A stretch of 64,000 bases of DNA from Toxoplasma gondii ME49 (taxonomy: Eukaryota > Apicomplexa > Conoidasida > Eucoccidiorida > Sarcocystidae). Below the pieces are notes generated by a model. That model saw nothing but the letters and a program-made list of their open reading frames with translations. It did no database searches and was not told the origin of the DNA. The position numbers and the translations under genes were made by a program. Shown here piece after piece: positions 1-13,321 of this stretch; within the stretch, counting starts at the first letter, position 1, and each line of letters starts with the position of its first letter. The DNA lies in assembly GCF_000006565.2 (NCBI RefSeq), contig NC_031470.1:746954-810953 (forward strand), written 5' to 3'.

Positions 1-369
1 TCCATTTACACTTTCTGGTTCCTTAGGGACGCTAAATCTCAGACTCGACCCAGAATAGCGTAACAATATACTTGCAGACTCTAAACAGACTGCCTCCAAA
101 GCATCACAAACGAAACTGATCCCATGTAAAGACATACTTGCGTTCCACGCCAGCTCTACCTTAAGGATCACGTCTACACAACACGCTTGTGAGAAATCTG
201 TGCTTTGTAGCTGTTGTGGTCTGTAACTGCGGTGACTCGCAGCTTAAGAATAGGGGGGGGACTTGTACAGGAAACGATATTTCCGGAAACGCCTGAACGC
301 ACCACGGAGTTTGGCCGCGTAGCATCTCGATACGCGGTTAAAAACCGTGTGCTCTCCGTGGCTCTCCAG
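1..369. other. intronic sequence upstream of first visible kinesin exon
   Basis: I see no convincing exon here. The first recognisable kinesin codons begin at 370, right after a CAG acceptor, so this stretch is best read as intron of the kinesin gene whose 5' exons lie outside the window. Short open frames are present but none resembles the switch II region that should come just upstream. Confidence 0.5.
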
Positions 370-3300
370 GTGCAAATATCAACCGCTCCCTTCTCGCACT
401 GGGAAATGTGATAAACGCTCTCTCCGACAAAAGGCGAACTAACAGAAGTACTTTCGTTCCGTACCGCGATAGCAAGCTCACCCGATTACTGAAGGATTCT
501 CTGGGCGGAAGCTGTCGGACGGTGATGATCGCCAACATATCCCCGGCACATACGCAATTCGAGGATACGCACAACACTCTTAAGTACGCAAATCGAGCCA
601 AAAACATCAAGACAGCCGCCAAGAGGAACACTCTCAGCGTCAAATACCACATCGAGAAGTACACGCACATCATTGACGGACTCCAAGCCGAAGTCAGCAC
701 GCTAAGGGCGAAACTGGCTTCAGCCGCTACTTCGCCATCAACGCAGGTAGGAGTTCCACGAGACTCTTGCAAGAGTGCTCTTACTCCCAGATTACTGCGA
801 AAGTGTTATAGTGCTAGATCACGGCATGTGGACCTACCTAGGGGCGGGCTTCCGTCCACACATGTTCCACCAGTCCATCTTGTTGTAGCGTGAATGGAGA
901 AGAAGATACAGTGTTTCGACGGCTGGATCTGAAGCCGGCATACTGTTCCAGAATGTATTGGAAAAGGCACACTGTCGAGACACTTTTCGGCTACTGTGGT
1001 GGTGTCTTGTTCAGGCCTTGACACTGATGGAGACCGACAACTATTTCCCGGCCATTGTGGACGTAAGTGACACTGTCCACCCTGAACAATCAATCTGGGA
1101 CCATCGGAGGTAGAAACCAAACCCGTGTCAGTTGGGGCATATTGCACATGATAACGCAACAGCCAACAATATGGAGACAGCAGTTCTACAAACCGAACTC
1201 AGTGGAGGTAGACAACCGTGGTATAGTCAACAACATAGTTAAAGAGTAAGACTACAGCAGTTGCGCAGTACTCTTATGCGGTTGTATCTCTTTTCCTCGG
1301 GTGATTTCTGTGTTAGAGCCTTCAAGAAAGGGTACGTCTCCGGAGAGCGCTTGTGGCGGTGCAGCAGCAGCTTCAACGAGGAACAAAGGAACGAGGCTAC
1401 GGTGGCAAAACGGGATCGAGCAAGACCCTCTCCTACGCATCTTTAAGGGAAGTGAGTCTAAAGGACACATTTTTCCAGGTCGCCTGCTCAGGATACGCAG
1501 AAACGAAGGGCGCGCCGTTATTCTTTCTCGTTTCACTCAAGCCCAGTCAGTGGCACCTCGATCCAGCACACGCTGGAAATCGAGAAGGAAGGGGAGAGCC
1601 CTCAAGTGTGAACGCAAAGAGAAGACAGCTACACGAGTGTTTTGTTTTGCATTCGAGCCTGCTTGCGTTTCAGAAGGCAGCGACTTTACAAAGTCAATTG
1701 AATTTGAATCTCACCGCTTACCAGAAACTCGAGCAAAGCGTTCTGGTGTCAGCACAACCACACGCCGACGTGCGTGCTCTAGTGTGCCTGGTAAAGCAGA
1801 TGGACAGCCTGCTTCAAAACAATAATCATCTGCAAGTGAGATCCAGAACAGCGATTGAGATTGGTACTTGTGGGGCATCCTCACCAAGCTGTGAGTTCAA
1901 ATCAAAATATTAAGCAGCGACGTTCCTTGGCTGTGTCATCACGCTGCGGCAGCCTGTTCGCAAGGCAGTGCGATTCACGGGATAACTCTCATTCAGTTGA
2001 CATCCGCATATGGCATCGCTCTTCAGACACATCGTGTTGCTCCAGTGCAAACTGAAGCGGTTATGGTTTGTCCAGTGCTGCGTCGTCCCAAGATGGAAAT
2101 TTTTGCAGCCTAATACACATTAGTCAGCCATACCGGCGATGAAGTTTACTAAATCTTCCTGCCGCTGGCTTTGTTAGTTTCTTATCTATCCAACTCGTCT
2201 ATGGGCCGCATGGTATCTGCACACCAACCGAATGTGATTCCTCCAGTAAGTCCCTCTGTATGCATGTTTCTATTGGCTGCGTGCATGCATCAGACAGTTA
2301 ATGCCCAGCTGTCGCAGGAGCTGCTCAGAAGTCAGCAGGTTATTCTTCAGCTTCAGCAGGCAGCCGGGAAAAATTCGACTGATCCGAGTACGAAACCTGC
2401 AGGCAAAATCGCTGGGTTGCCGCCGCCTTGCTCTTCGGGTAGACAACTGGCTTCCCCATGGCCAGCGTCTGCGCCTGATACAAGCAAAACAGAGGGTCGA
2501 GTCAATAGTAAAGACGTCGCTTCGTGTCAGAAAGGAAGCCCAGCTCGGACGGGCGGCCGTCCCCATCCCGCCCCTAGACAGGCCAAAACGGTTCGCAACA
2601 ATTATGACTCGCCATCACGCCGCTATCGAGGAGAAACGCAGGTTATTTCGTCGCGTCATGGGTCAGCGCAGTCGCACCCAAGCGGCGCGGAGAGGCGGTC
2701 AGAGAGAATGCAAGGATGCACGCAGTCTACCAGACGGCTGTCGCCGAGTCGCGCCTCTTCGCCGCCAGAGGAGGATATGTCAGTCTTTTTGCCATATTTG
2801 CCAGACACTAGGAATCAACGTAAAATCTTGTCAGAAACGGAGTTCTGCTGTCGAGGGGCGTCAGAGGACCCAGCGGTCCGCTCGAGGTGTCACTCACCTA
2901 CCACTTCTTTGGAAACGGATAGGCGCCGGAGAGCTCCGGCTTCTGCCCTGCAGGTGCCGTTGCCTGCCTCAGTCTCTCCCCAGTGCAGTGGAAGCCGCAC
3001 AGGTGCCCCTTCACCCGCTACTGAGGCTCTTTTTTTCACACCTCGATCCCAGCATATAACACCTGGCAGAACCAGCCGACACGCAGAACACTCACGAGGT
3101 ACAGCTGCGTCAGTGTCCACGACAGGTTCGAAAGCATCTCCAGGGAAAGCCACTGAAACAAGGACACCCTCGCCTCCTTGTCCACACTCGCTCTCATGGA
3201 CAAACTTTGAGAACAATGCCGACAGTCTGGGAGCTGCACACTGTCCATCAATAGATACTCAGACAGACGTCCTGAAAAGCATAGGCACCTTGGCTTGGGA

Positions 3301-4051
3301 AATTTCGCAAACATCCCCTGTGATTCGACGTCTCTCGTTACCAAGTGCGACATGCTCTGAGGCCCAATTTCAATACCCACTTCCAGCTGGCGGCAGTGCT
3401 TATGGGAAAGACTGGAGGTCTATTCCCTCCACAACGACCAACTTTTCGTGCCTTCCCTACTCAGCGGCAAACAACTTGCAGAAAAAAGTCGGTTCAACGG
3501 ATGCAACCAGTTTTTCAGTTGATACTTGTATTGCAGCAGCAAGAGGCGGTGACGACACCGCTGATGTACCTGACGAAATGCTGTGTGAGCCTGCTGCGCG
3601 CGACGCATGTCCCAGTTCGATTCCATTCTGCTCCTCCTCTGGTCAACTATGTCAGTTTTCTCCGATATCGGACCCTTCTGCAGCAGCCCAGGCTGCTCCT
3701 GCCGTGGCACCAACTAGTGGACCGCCGTCTGAATGTTTGACCGCTGTAGCGCCGAGAAAAAGTGATATCGATAGTCTAGGGACAAAAAATCCCGAAGAAT
3801 CCGTTAATTTCAGAAACGGCATAGAACAGCCTTTATCAGGTGGCGACGACCCTGTCCAACCTCCTGAAAGTGACTTTGTCGTCAAACATCCAAATGAATG
3901 TCCTCAAAATTTTGCTTCTGGAGAAGACCCTAGAACCACAAACCCGACACTGGGGGTTGTCGGCCTCGGCGTTCAAATGCTCAGGTCGCACTTCGGGTTC
4001 ACGAGTTCGGAGGGCTCCGCTTTCTGGGTTGGACCTAAGATAGTTCCTTGA
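370..4051 (+). CDS. kinesin-8 family motor protein (KIF19/KIF18-like), 3' part
   Basis: C-terminal end of a microtubule motor; the motor N-terminus is off the left edge. Proposed exons: 370-746, 1015-1062, 1317-1451, 1674-1835, 2309-4051 (all phases agree; 822 codons including stop). The first exon starts with the [17 protein letters not shown] block, then [21 protein letters not shown] and [11 protein letters not shown], the last alpha6/neck part of a kinesin motor. The NIKT and [13 protein letters not shown] continuation is typical of kinesin-8, a family of plus-end-directed microtubule depolymerases and length regulators (established for the family, inferred here). Exons 3-4 give a short coiled coil ([20 protein letters not shown], then [20 protein letters not shown]). 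The last exon is a roughly 580-residue Ser/Pro/Arg-rich disordered tail ending at TGA/TAA near 4051. The 16-codon exon at 1015-1062 is the least certain. Confidence 0.9.
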
Positions 4052-5232
4052 TAAGTTGTTTCCCAATCCGTGCGACTATTGACAGCAGTGGACGCTCTGA
4101 AGTGTTGTCATCACGCCTTTGTTCGGCGTCTGTAGCACCGTGTCTGTCGGACTGGAATGTCGGATAGTTTTCAATAAACGTGTCCGCGCTGGCGTCACGG
4201 TTCAGCCGCGCTTCGTTGACTTATGGCATGTTATTCTCCGTAACATCGCAAGAATGTGCTCAACCGCTCCTAGTCTCGTATTCGTTTCTGTGTGAGTCTT
4301 CTTAATGGATATGTGCCCGCCAGTTTGTTCTGAGTTGTCAAGACCGTCAGATACACGCAACAGCTGGCAGTAAGCATGTTTCAAAACTCCAACGTGCGAA
4401 GGCGGCGCGATAAGGTCACACGTGAACGACCCCATCCAAAGGAAGCAATCATGTGCCACGTAACACTCGCTTACGGTTTGATGGCAACGTGATCATCATG
4501 ATGTATGTCCTTCTGACTTCCGATTCGTACACTTTACTGTGGCAGACAAAACTATTTTATCTCGTGTCCGAGTCGAAGGACAAGTATGTGTGTCTGGCTC
4601 TTGTTACGTAGATCATACGAGTTCAGTGGCACGAAATTAATGGCCGGCCATGGTGGGTGGGAGTTCCCACGCTGGCAAGATTCCGTAGGGGCACGCTTTA
4701 GGCGTCAACAGAGTTAGGATCACTAAACACTCCTTATAGTGGACGTTTCATTTGAATGATATCTCGTGTGAATAGTAGCAGAGCTAGGCCCTTCCATACG
4801 AAATATTGACAGGCCAGACGATGCCGCGAAATTCTGCATGAAACGAAACATATTGAGCAGCGGGCCAAGCTGAGCTTCGACTTGCCTTGCCCGAGCTCTG
4901 TCTCTGATGAGAAAAAAGCCGTACACCAATTGTGGCATGCTGAATTCGAAAATCCTGGGTAATGACAGCGGGCGCACTGGACTGTTGCCACAGGGCATTG
5001 TGACATCATCTGACATAAAATTAGTGCTGTGCATCCATTCCTCAAAATACGCCAAAGAGGCACACACAACACCAAGCAGCGCCAGGAGTTGTGGTATCGG
5101 GCAAAGCAAACGGGACGAGCATGTTTCGCAATGCTGCGTTTTTTTTCAAAGACGGCAAACAGGTAAAGAACAAGAAACTGCCTCAAATTGGTGAGAGACA
5201 GAGTTGTCGCATGCGGGAGACGGCAGGGAGCT
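4052..5232. other. convergent intergenic region
   Basis: Holds the 3' UTRs of the kinesin gene (+) and of the first GMC gene (-). A minus-strand open frame at 4723-5186 exists but is not in phase with the GMC terminal exon and has no recognisable motif. I see no RNA gene or repeat. Confidence 0.5.
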
Positions 5233-8200
5233 TCAGCTCGCCATTCGTTGCCTCTGCTTCACCATTCCACCGTATCTGGAAAGAAAATAATAATCACAAA
5301 TGTGGTAGCATACGGAAGTCATTGGGAAGCAAATACAGTCGACAAGTTGCCGATGAGGTTTTACAAGTCTGAAAGAGCTACTTTATTCCCCGTCCTATTT
5401 CACGACAGGAAATACAAATTCCTTGCTACGCATGCGCACATCAATACGCCAATACGCGAATCTGCATCAGCTGCTTGCTTACATGCCAAGCATCAGCATT
5501 GTTGCTGTGGGATTCATCCTGGGGAGTTCGTTCAACACGGAGCTGTCGATTACGGAAAGTCGTTTAGCCCCAATGAGGTCGAAATTCTTGTCGACAATCT
5601 TCCCCATCGGAACCGTATTTGCGTGGTGCCATATACTTGACATATAGGAGAGCGCATATTTTGCAACGGCCTTGGCGTCTCGTGGATCTGTGTATCACGC
5701 CACGGAAATGTGGAACACAGACAGAAACCAAGCGTTTCAGTGGTCATAGTTGACGATCCCATGAGTCGATAAAGTATTGCACTGAGGGGTGCTGCATAAC
5801 AGTCTTGCGACATCGGAAGAGAGGTGCCACAGGCGACTGCGCCTTCACACTTCTTTGTGAAAACACTGTATTGGAACGTTGTTTAAATTATCGATATCGG
5901 CGATGATGTAAAACGAGGGGAATTCGTCATTAAGTCGTTGCAGCATGGCATGGGCGGTTGACGGACGAACTCTGATTCGTCAGACGTAGGAAGATGGAGA
6001 GTGGTAATGGCGACAAAACTCACTAGGTAAAAGAGGAGGATAAGATGCAGCCCATTGCATGCCTGAGGCCTGTGTTCCGGGCTGGCCTGGAAAAGGGATC
6101 TCTGGCAAATATTGTCTGGCTATCTTGGAATGGGTAGCCTCATTTAGCAAGGCGCTCATCTTTTCTCGCCTCTCTGCTGCCGTGCTGAGACATTTGGAAT
6201 TGCCAAACACAGAGCAGCACACATCAGCTGCAGGGCAAAAAGGCTCAGGCGCGTCGCCTCCCATCGACGAGCAGTCTTCTCTGCACTCCTCCACCGCCTG
6301 CCGTAGCGCCACTGTTTCTTCGGCATTACGGGCAACGGAATGCTGCTGCTCAGTGGCCGTAGGAGCGGAACAAGGAACGGTAGAATTTCTCGTAAAATTG
6401 TGTGTCGCTGATTCTGGCTGTGGATCGCAACCCAAGAAAACCTCTGTGGCCTCATTTGAGTTGTTCGCCTCAGACTGCGCCTTCAGGTGTTTAACGTAGG
6501 AATCAAAGTCGAAGCCTATCTGCACACAGTGACCACAGCGGTGCGTTCGACGGTGAAATGTGCTCCCCGAAGACAAACCATGGTTCGTTCCGCTGTCCCT
6601 CGTTCCTCCGCTGGACTCACAAGCAGTCTGACAGTGATTTTCACTCTCCGCGCGTCTCATCGTAGCCTCCGCTACTGCCGTCTCGTGGGAGTGGCATCCT
6701 GAGCAATTCAGTATGTTGCCCAAAGCAGGCACAGTTGCAAAGTGACTAAAGCGCCTATTACCACAACATTGTAGACGGACTTCTTCTAGACGTTTTTTTA
6801 TGCCAACAGCGTCCATAGTTTCGAGGTCGAGCCCGTCCAACACGTGGTCGCTGTAATCTTCGAACTCGTATGCGGAACCTGAGCAAATGCAAATTGCACA
6901 GATGCCGCAACCACACAAGGAACTGCTGTTTCCACGATCCATGGTGACCTCTGTCTTGCTTAGTATGGAAACGCTTTTACGGGGGTTGACTAGTCGGAGG
7001 AGAAGTTTCTGCTGAGGCATTAGATAAGTGAAGTTTATATACCTTCAGTTTGGGTATCCCCGTCAGCGTGGACTCCTTGAAGTTTTCGTGGCTTAACTCG
7101 CCCATCGAGTTTGACAATCCGCCGGAGCCGTCTGTGTTTCGGAGGGATGAGGTCTTGAAGGTGGTTTTGTATCTGAAAAGACGATTAGCGTTCGCTGCAG
7201 GGATGAATTCAAGGGTATGGTTGCAGTAGGAACCCGGTACGAGTAGTGTCACTATGTTTCCATGGAAGACGGAAAGAACGTGTTTTACTATTAGTTCGCT
7301 TAGTTGGAACTCGATGATGGAACTATCTCTGGCAACGTGCCTAATTAAAGGAATAGAAGGCCTACGTCTTTTGCTCGATGATCACAGGCACATCGCGAGG
7401 CTGTGTCTACGGCAGTCTAAAATGCAAGGCCTCACACGAGTGGGAACTGACATGAGAACTTCCGCAACCATCTGCACGCAACAACAACAACTATTTAGTC
7501 AGTTCCATCTCTCTCGGGTTCTCGAGTGTTTTTAGATTTGGCCTCTAACCGATCAACCCGTCAGTTGCTATACAATCGCTACTCTAACGAAAGCCAAAGA
7601 AACGGGAAAGTGCCCTTGTATAATAATGTGGAGACTAAGGCTGGCTGAGAGCATTGTCACGTCAAATTATCCGCACGGATTCTTCTGGTACGCGTGCTCT
7701 CCTGCAAGGCGATCACTGGATTCTATCGATTTTTAGGGTTCAAACACCGATCATTGCCGTGCCGCCACACATCACACCTTTCGGTACTAAAGTCGCGCTC
7801 TGGTGCAGACTTCCCGCGTCCCGAATGCGTTTTCGGGAGAAATCCCTACCAAGTAGAAGTTCGTTGGTTTGGTCAAGAAGACAGTTGATGTGCTCCCTAT
7901 TGTAGTCATGAGGTCCAGAAGGCCATTTAGAATTGTCGCAGGACACGACAACGCAGTGTTGTCCTGCACGACTTTCCTGCAAGGCAGAGGAACGATACCC
8001 CATTGCTGAAAGCCACCACGGCACCACCGGAACAACGACGCTTCGAAACAGTGACACAAAAAGACTGGCCCTGCAGATCGCCTGTATCACTGCACCTTTT
8101 GGCAGCATTGTTATTCAACGGGGGCGTTCGGCTGCCTGGTGCAACCTTTACGATCGCTCTTTGGATGTATGAGGGGAAGTGAGACCACCGCAGTCGAAGT

Positions 8201-11200
8201 TACCGAATGAAACGTGTGCTACACCGTAGTGGAGACATCTCAACCATACTACCACCGTAGCTTGTGCAGGCGCTGCAAGTGTTCAGCCGGTGAGTAAGGT
8301 AAACATCGAATAGCGAATCACACCAATAGATGCTATGGCACGGGCTCCAAGCTCGAGCTGGAGGCGACGTACTTGTAGGTGTTTTGATTTGCCATGTGTA
8401 GTAAAGTTGAGACGCCACGAACAGCATCGAAAAGATCCTCTTCGTGTTGCAGGTGGTTGCTGTTGACTTCGAGTTTCCCGTCTTCTGACAGACGGACTGT
8501 TCCTCGTGATTTTGGTTGGGCGGTATAGTAGAATTTCGCGTACACTTGCCTGCAGCGGAGAATGGAACTAAGGAGCTGCCAGTTCAGCGATACGTCGTCT
8601 CAAATTGTTGGATATCCCTACGCTACGAGGTACGATTCTTCCTGGCATGAAAAGAAATCATTGAAAGAAGCATGTCAACTCACCGGAAGCACTTGATAAT
8701 TGGGTATGCAACTGCACAGAGTGGCTTCAGCAGTGCGATGCCAAAAGGCTCTCGATGTTCGGAACAGGCTTGAAGCGTCTCGAACAGAGCATCTGCCACA
8801 GGGTCGCTGCGATACAGTGGAGGTAAAATAAATCTCGTTGCGTAAATCACACCCTCAGCAACTCTGGCGCCGCTGACTTGGCCTATGGGGACGGCCGAAC
8901 ACGTGATCGTTGGAGACTGCAACCTGCACGATATGCACCGAGGAGAAATGGTAGCAAGAAAAAGTGTGCCCAATCCTACGCGTGGTATGTAGCAGATTAT
9001 CATTGAACGAACACCTCTTTCTAAGAAAAAGAACTGGATTGTTCGAGAAAGAGAACGTACGTCAGTTACCCGTTGTAGCGTGGCATCAAATGCTGCAATG
9101 CGCGAAATAGGCCACATGCTAGCATGTCACATTGCTGAGCCAATCGTTGACCGGTAGAGATGCACGGTTACGGTCCACGCCAACGTGCAAATGAAACGGA
9201 AAGGCCGATGTTTAAAGCATCTCGGAAGCACATGCCATATTCTGCTGCCGTACGAAGTAGTGTCTTGTATCATAGACTGCCGATGCGCCTTTTTGGAAAT
9301 TAGGTGTCGCAGCCTACAAAAATGGCTCTGCCTGTGGAGAAGGCCGCAGTTCACTTGGATTTCGAGGGCAAGTAGGGCCGACGAGCCGAATGCCCGTAGC
9401 CTGGCAAACCCTGGTAGGTTCCAGTTCGCCGAACCAGGGGAATAAATGATCCTTCAACGTTCCAGTCAGATGAGGTGCAACCTGTTCTGGGGGAGCGGGA
9501 TAAAGAAAATTCACCGCACGGCCCCTTCCCCTGTCATTGTCGGCAGTTTCTTCGTGGTGGTCTGAATCTACTTCGGTAGAGTCACCTTCCCGAATTTGTA
9601 CATCATCGTCGGAGTCGCGGAGTTCGAGTCCGACGATGAGATGGTTGTCTTTATTCAATCTGGAGCGGCGACCGCCACTGTCCGAAGACATTTGTTTTAG
9701 ACTTTGATGGCTTGTGGTAGTGGTGTCTTGTTTTCGTTTCTCCCGAATCAATCTCTTTTTCTCTCTCTGCCTGCTGTTGATTCCCCACTTTGTGAGATCT
9801 GGTTTGTCTCCGTCCGTAGCCAATTTCCGTACGGGTTTCAAAGGGACCGGCTCTATTTTATCAGGGAAATGCTTCTGGAAGAGGTTAAGTGTCACAAATA
9901 CACGATCAATAAATTCCTGGCCTAAGAACAGGCAGCACAACAGAGGCGACACGAGAACGCGTTGGGCTCGGCTGCCGGCCACTGATCGGGCGACAGGAGA
10001 CGGACGCGTCGTTCCCCCAAGAGAGATTTACGCTAACATCGAGTCATTCAAGTAGCTTCTCGACGTAACCAATCTCTGCAGAGCATCTCTGAACCAATTG
10101 GTAGCAATGTGAGCACTCAATAAACGGTATGGCCCGACAGATGAATTCTTCAGAATCCACGAGAACATTTCGCGTATTTCCATGTCAGGGAGAGCGTACA
10201 AAAATGAATCTCAATTCACTGAATGACCAGGGAGTCTGATGCTGAGTTAGCACAGGTGGTTTATCCTCGACCACTGCTCCATGTATTACTACAACCAATA
10301 TCAAGGTCCGTATCGCTTGCGACTGCGTAGGCACTCGCAGTTAATTGAGGTTTTCGTGTCTGATTCCAGTGTTAGTTCCATTCGGCTAAGAACACGACTG
10401 CTCAAACACACAAGCAGACAACTTCATCCACACTGTGCACAGGACTTTTCTACGACCTGGGATGAACGTACCGAGGGTTGGAATCTCCAAAACAGGACGC
10501 GCTTTGATCTGACGAATCTGGGGTAAGGGGCCAACACCTGATACAATAGGAAGAGCCAGAAACTCAGTGAGGAGATGGACGCTCCTCTAATCTCCACAAT
10601 ACCTGGTCATCCACAGACCTACTGCAGGAGATATACCGACATTGGCGGCGAGGCAGCCTTCTGTTTTCTTGACCTTTTCGGTATGGTAGCTTGTTCGTGG
10701 AGCATTGATCCATGACTTACCTGAACGATACAGGAGCGCAGCAGTTTGTATGGCACCGGCGCTTATAATGATTCGGCTTTTGTCGGTATCTTTTATGCAC
10801 GCCCGCCGCCACGTGGTCCTGTCAGTGGGATGCAGCGTCGCTCCCGGCAGCAACTCAGTGGCATCGACGGCATATGATGTAGCGTCGAACAGCGTTCCAA
10901 CCCATTCACCAAATCCTGCAGAAAGGCGCCAGGGGGACGGAACAGCGTTCGGTTCGTATTCCTCAGTCGCCCATGCACTGCCTGGTTGTCCCCAATATTC
11001 GTCCGCATCGCAGTATGTATGGTTCTATTGTTGGCGTTGAATGTGGTTGTACAAGCACCGTCGTTTGATTCGATTTACCACAGAGTGCGTGCAACCCTAT
11101 ATATGTCTTTCGTTCGAAACTAATCACACGGGACGTTGTTGTAGCCACTTTTGCGATACACTGATGCGTTCAGCTTTTGAGCAACTGATCCCCGAAAGCA

Positions 11201-13321
11201 CTGATCATCCCCTTTCCCTTAATGAATAATGCATAATCCTATCAAGCACAGTCTGAGGAAGCACTCTCCCCAATGTTTTTAAAAGTGTTGTGGGGAAACT
11301 AAAATGCCTACTTGAGCTGCTTGAAGCGTGGGGAACGCGGACTAGGTTCCCATGTCCTCTTGTATCCTTGGGTGTGGTTTTGTGGTAGATCACGCATCTG
11401 GCTATTGGTCCGTTCGCGTCCCTCTCCCACTCTACTCGCTGTCGACCAAATAGCATAGGACCATGTAAATTACACGACGATTAAGCGACTGTCCAAATTC
11501 AGGTGTTCCGCGGTGTTCGCCTTCTGGCAAATTGCCATCGCATGTCGGTGCCTCGGGCAAAAATGCTTCAAGCAGGCAGAGGGATAAGACTTACTTCCAC
11601 AAAGTTGTTCGTCCTGACAGTCAAGTTCTTCCGAAAGCCCTTTTTAAGGTAACCTCTGGATACGAAAAAATCTGACGCCATTCGAAACCCGTCCTTGTTG
11701 CTGAACTGCGTAAAAGAGCTCCATTGATAGCCCATCTGTTGAGGAGACACCACCTTATTGCACAATTGAATCAACAAGCTGTAGAGGGGCTTCCATTACA
11801 GTTCTGCGAGGTGTTTGTCACTTGAGTGCCCAGTCCTACCAACCACCTAGGTCCGAATGGGTACTGCACAAACAGGTGCACATAATTCCATTTCATTATG
11901 CCTCCCTGACACGGCATTTATCGGCTTCCAATGAGCCATTATTCGGAACTCACCTTGATTCCTGGAGACGCCTGGGCGGGCAGACGTCCCCCTAGGGGTT
12001 CGTATCCCTGGCGCCAAAGTGCCTCACCGACAGCGGGACCAAAACGTGTGTCATTTGGTGTCACATACTGGCCAACGTCATCGCCGAAAATTTTCTGAAC
12101 TTCTTTATGCGCCTGAAGGCTCAACGAGCAATCCCCAAAAAAGCAGCATATGCAGAAAGAAATGCGGTGCCAGTGTCGGCGCCCTATGAAGTGACAGGTT
12201 CAATTGTCATGATTACCAACCAGCACGTAGTTAGGATCGACGACTATACCAGAGAGTGGCGTCAGTTTTCTTTGTCGTTCTTCCAACCCGAAGACATGTC
12301 AGAACAGGGACGGCTACCACCACAACCCAGGACCTCCATCAAATTGGGGTTTTCCACGAAGCTTCCCGTACCTTGCGAAATAGGCTTTCCTCCCAGCCTG
12401 CGTCGTAGACGCGGTTTAGGTACTCAAAAAACGACCAGGGTTCTTCTATATAAATTCCCAGGCTGATGGAGGTGCCTCCGCCCATGACGGCGCCAACGTG
12501 AGTGATAACGCCGTTTCTTGTCGAAATAGGTTGGCTGATACTCGGATCAGCTATGCCCATTCCTGCTCGGTGTGACAGTCGGATATACAGTCGCTCTTAA
12601 GGAAGTAAAAAGTGGGGCAATCAGTCGGCAACTTGGTTCCTCTTTAGTATGAGGCAGTGAAAGAAGCCGCTAATATAAGTAGCCTCCAAAGCAACAAGAA
12701 TGCGATTCTCAAACCTCGGTTACCTAGACGATTCATGAGAGTGAAACTCCAAGTGCCTTCTCCTAAACGATTCTTGAGAATGGAATATGATGCATTTGTT
12801 ACTAGGCTCACCTGCTCCATGCGTGCTCACAGCATTTGGCGTGTCATCGTGAGATCTAACTGGCCCGCGTTCAATAAGGAGGACACTGTTGCCTGAAACC
12901 GGAACCGGAACGACGGGGACAGTTTCTTCACATTCAGCTAAACTCGCATAGATTGGGAAGCACGGGAGAAAATATCCAGACACCCCCAGGTTGGTTGTTG
13001 TGTTATTGTGTGTGCTGTGCGTTCTATGTTACCTTGATTCGCCAAGTATCCAGCAACAGGACAACCAGCAGCACCGCAGCCAACAACGATGTAGTCGAAC
13101 TTTTCAGGCGAGTCGATAACCGATTTGACAGTTGGTGCCTTCTTCTCGAAGATATTTGGTATAATATTAACGTCTTGCGTTGTCCCTTCAATCATAACAC
13201 CGGAAAAAGGATGCAGATTAATTTCTGTGAGCAAACGTGAGTGAATCTCATGGACGATCGGTTGCAGGAGAAATTGAGGTGCAGTGACCAATAATAACCT
13301 GAAGCTGCAGATTTCATTCAT
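5233..13321 (-). CDS. GMC-family FAD oxidoreductase, paralog 1 (long form with two insertions)
   Basis: FAD-dependent alcohol/aldehyde-type oxidoreductase of the glucose-methanol-choline family, closest in pattern to plant HOTHEAD/mandelonitrile-lyase-like members; substrate unknown. Exons from 5' (high) to 3' (low): 13224 or 13321-13033, 12892-12812, 12562-12372, 12112-11954, 11735-11595, 11438-11312, 10915-10721, 10537-10472, 9921-9318, 8923-8684, 8549-8373, 7976-7850, 7008-6781, 6519-6024, 5687-5483, 5275-5233. Visible motifs: FAD-binding FDYIVVGCGAAGCPVAGYL (GxGxxG), GNSVLLIERG, GMC signature 1 VMGGGTSISLGIY, signature 2 IIISAGAIQTAALL, C-terminal AQPKSRGTVRL, catalytic-His region WHHANTVPMG and SVIDSSVLNEL, ending MVKQRQRMAS. 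About 1122 aa against about 550-600 for the usual family member. The excess is an acidic insert (exon 9318-9921) and a Cys-rich insert (6024-7976). The 5' end is uncertain: an in-frame ATG at 13321 is used, but a separate signal-peptide exon further upstream is possible. The reading frame is intact, so this is not an evident pseudogene. Confidence 0.88.
6520..6780 (-). other. possible retained or alternatively spliced intron in GMC paralog 1
   Basis: This 261-base segment sits where paralog 2 has a normal intron. Here the donor after the KKRLEE codons reads GTCCGT instead of a good consensus. The segment is a multiple of three and has no stop in frame. It would encode 87 residues including CSGCHSHETAVAEA and HRCGHCVQ. 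The acceptor at 6519/6520 (GTGTGCAG) is good. Whether it is spliced cannot be settled from sequence. Confidence 0.45.

Noticed and set aside
4723..5186. Minus-strand frames with a hydrophobic stretch, as last exon of GMC paralog 1
   Set aside because: The exon 5233-5275 continues the YGGM ending in phase with a good acceptor and matches YGAM of paralog 2, so the gene ends before this point.
5233..13321. GMC paralog 1 as a pseudogene
   Set aside because: All exons keep frame, splice sites are present at homologous places, and the FAD motif, both GMC signatures and the catalytic-His region are intact; only the 6780 donor is weak and skipping it does not break the frame.
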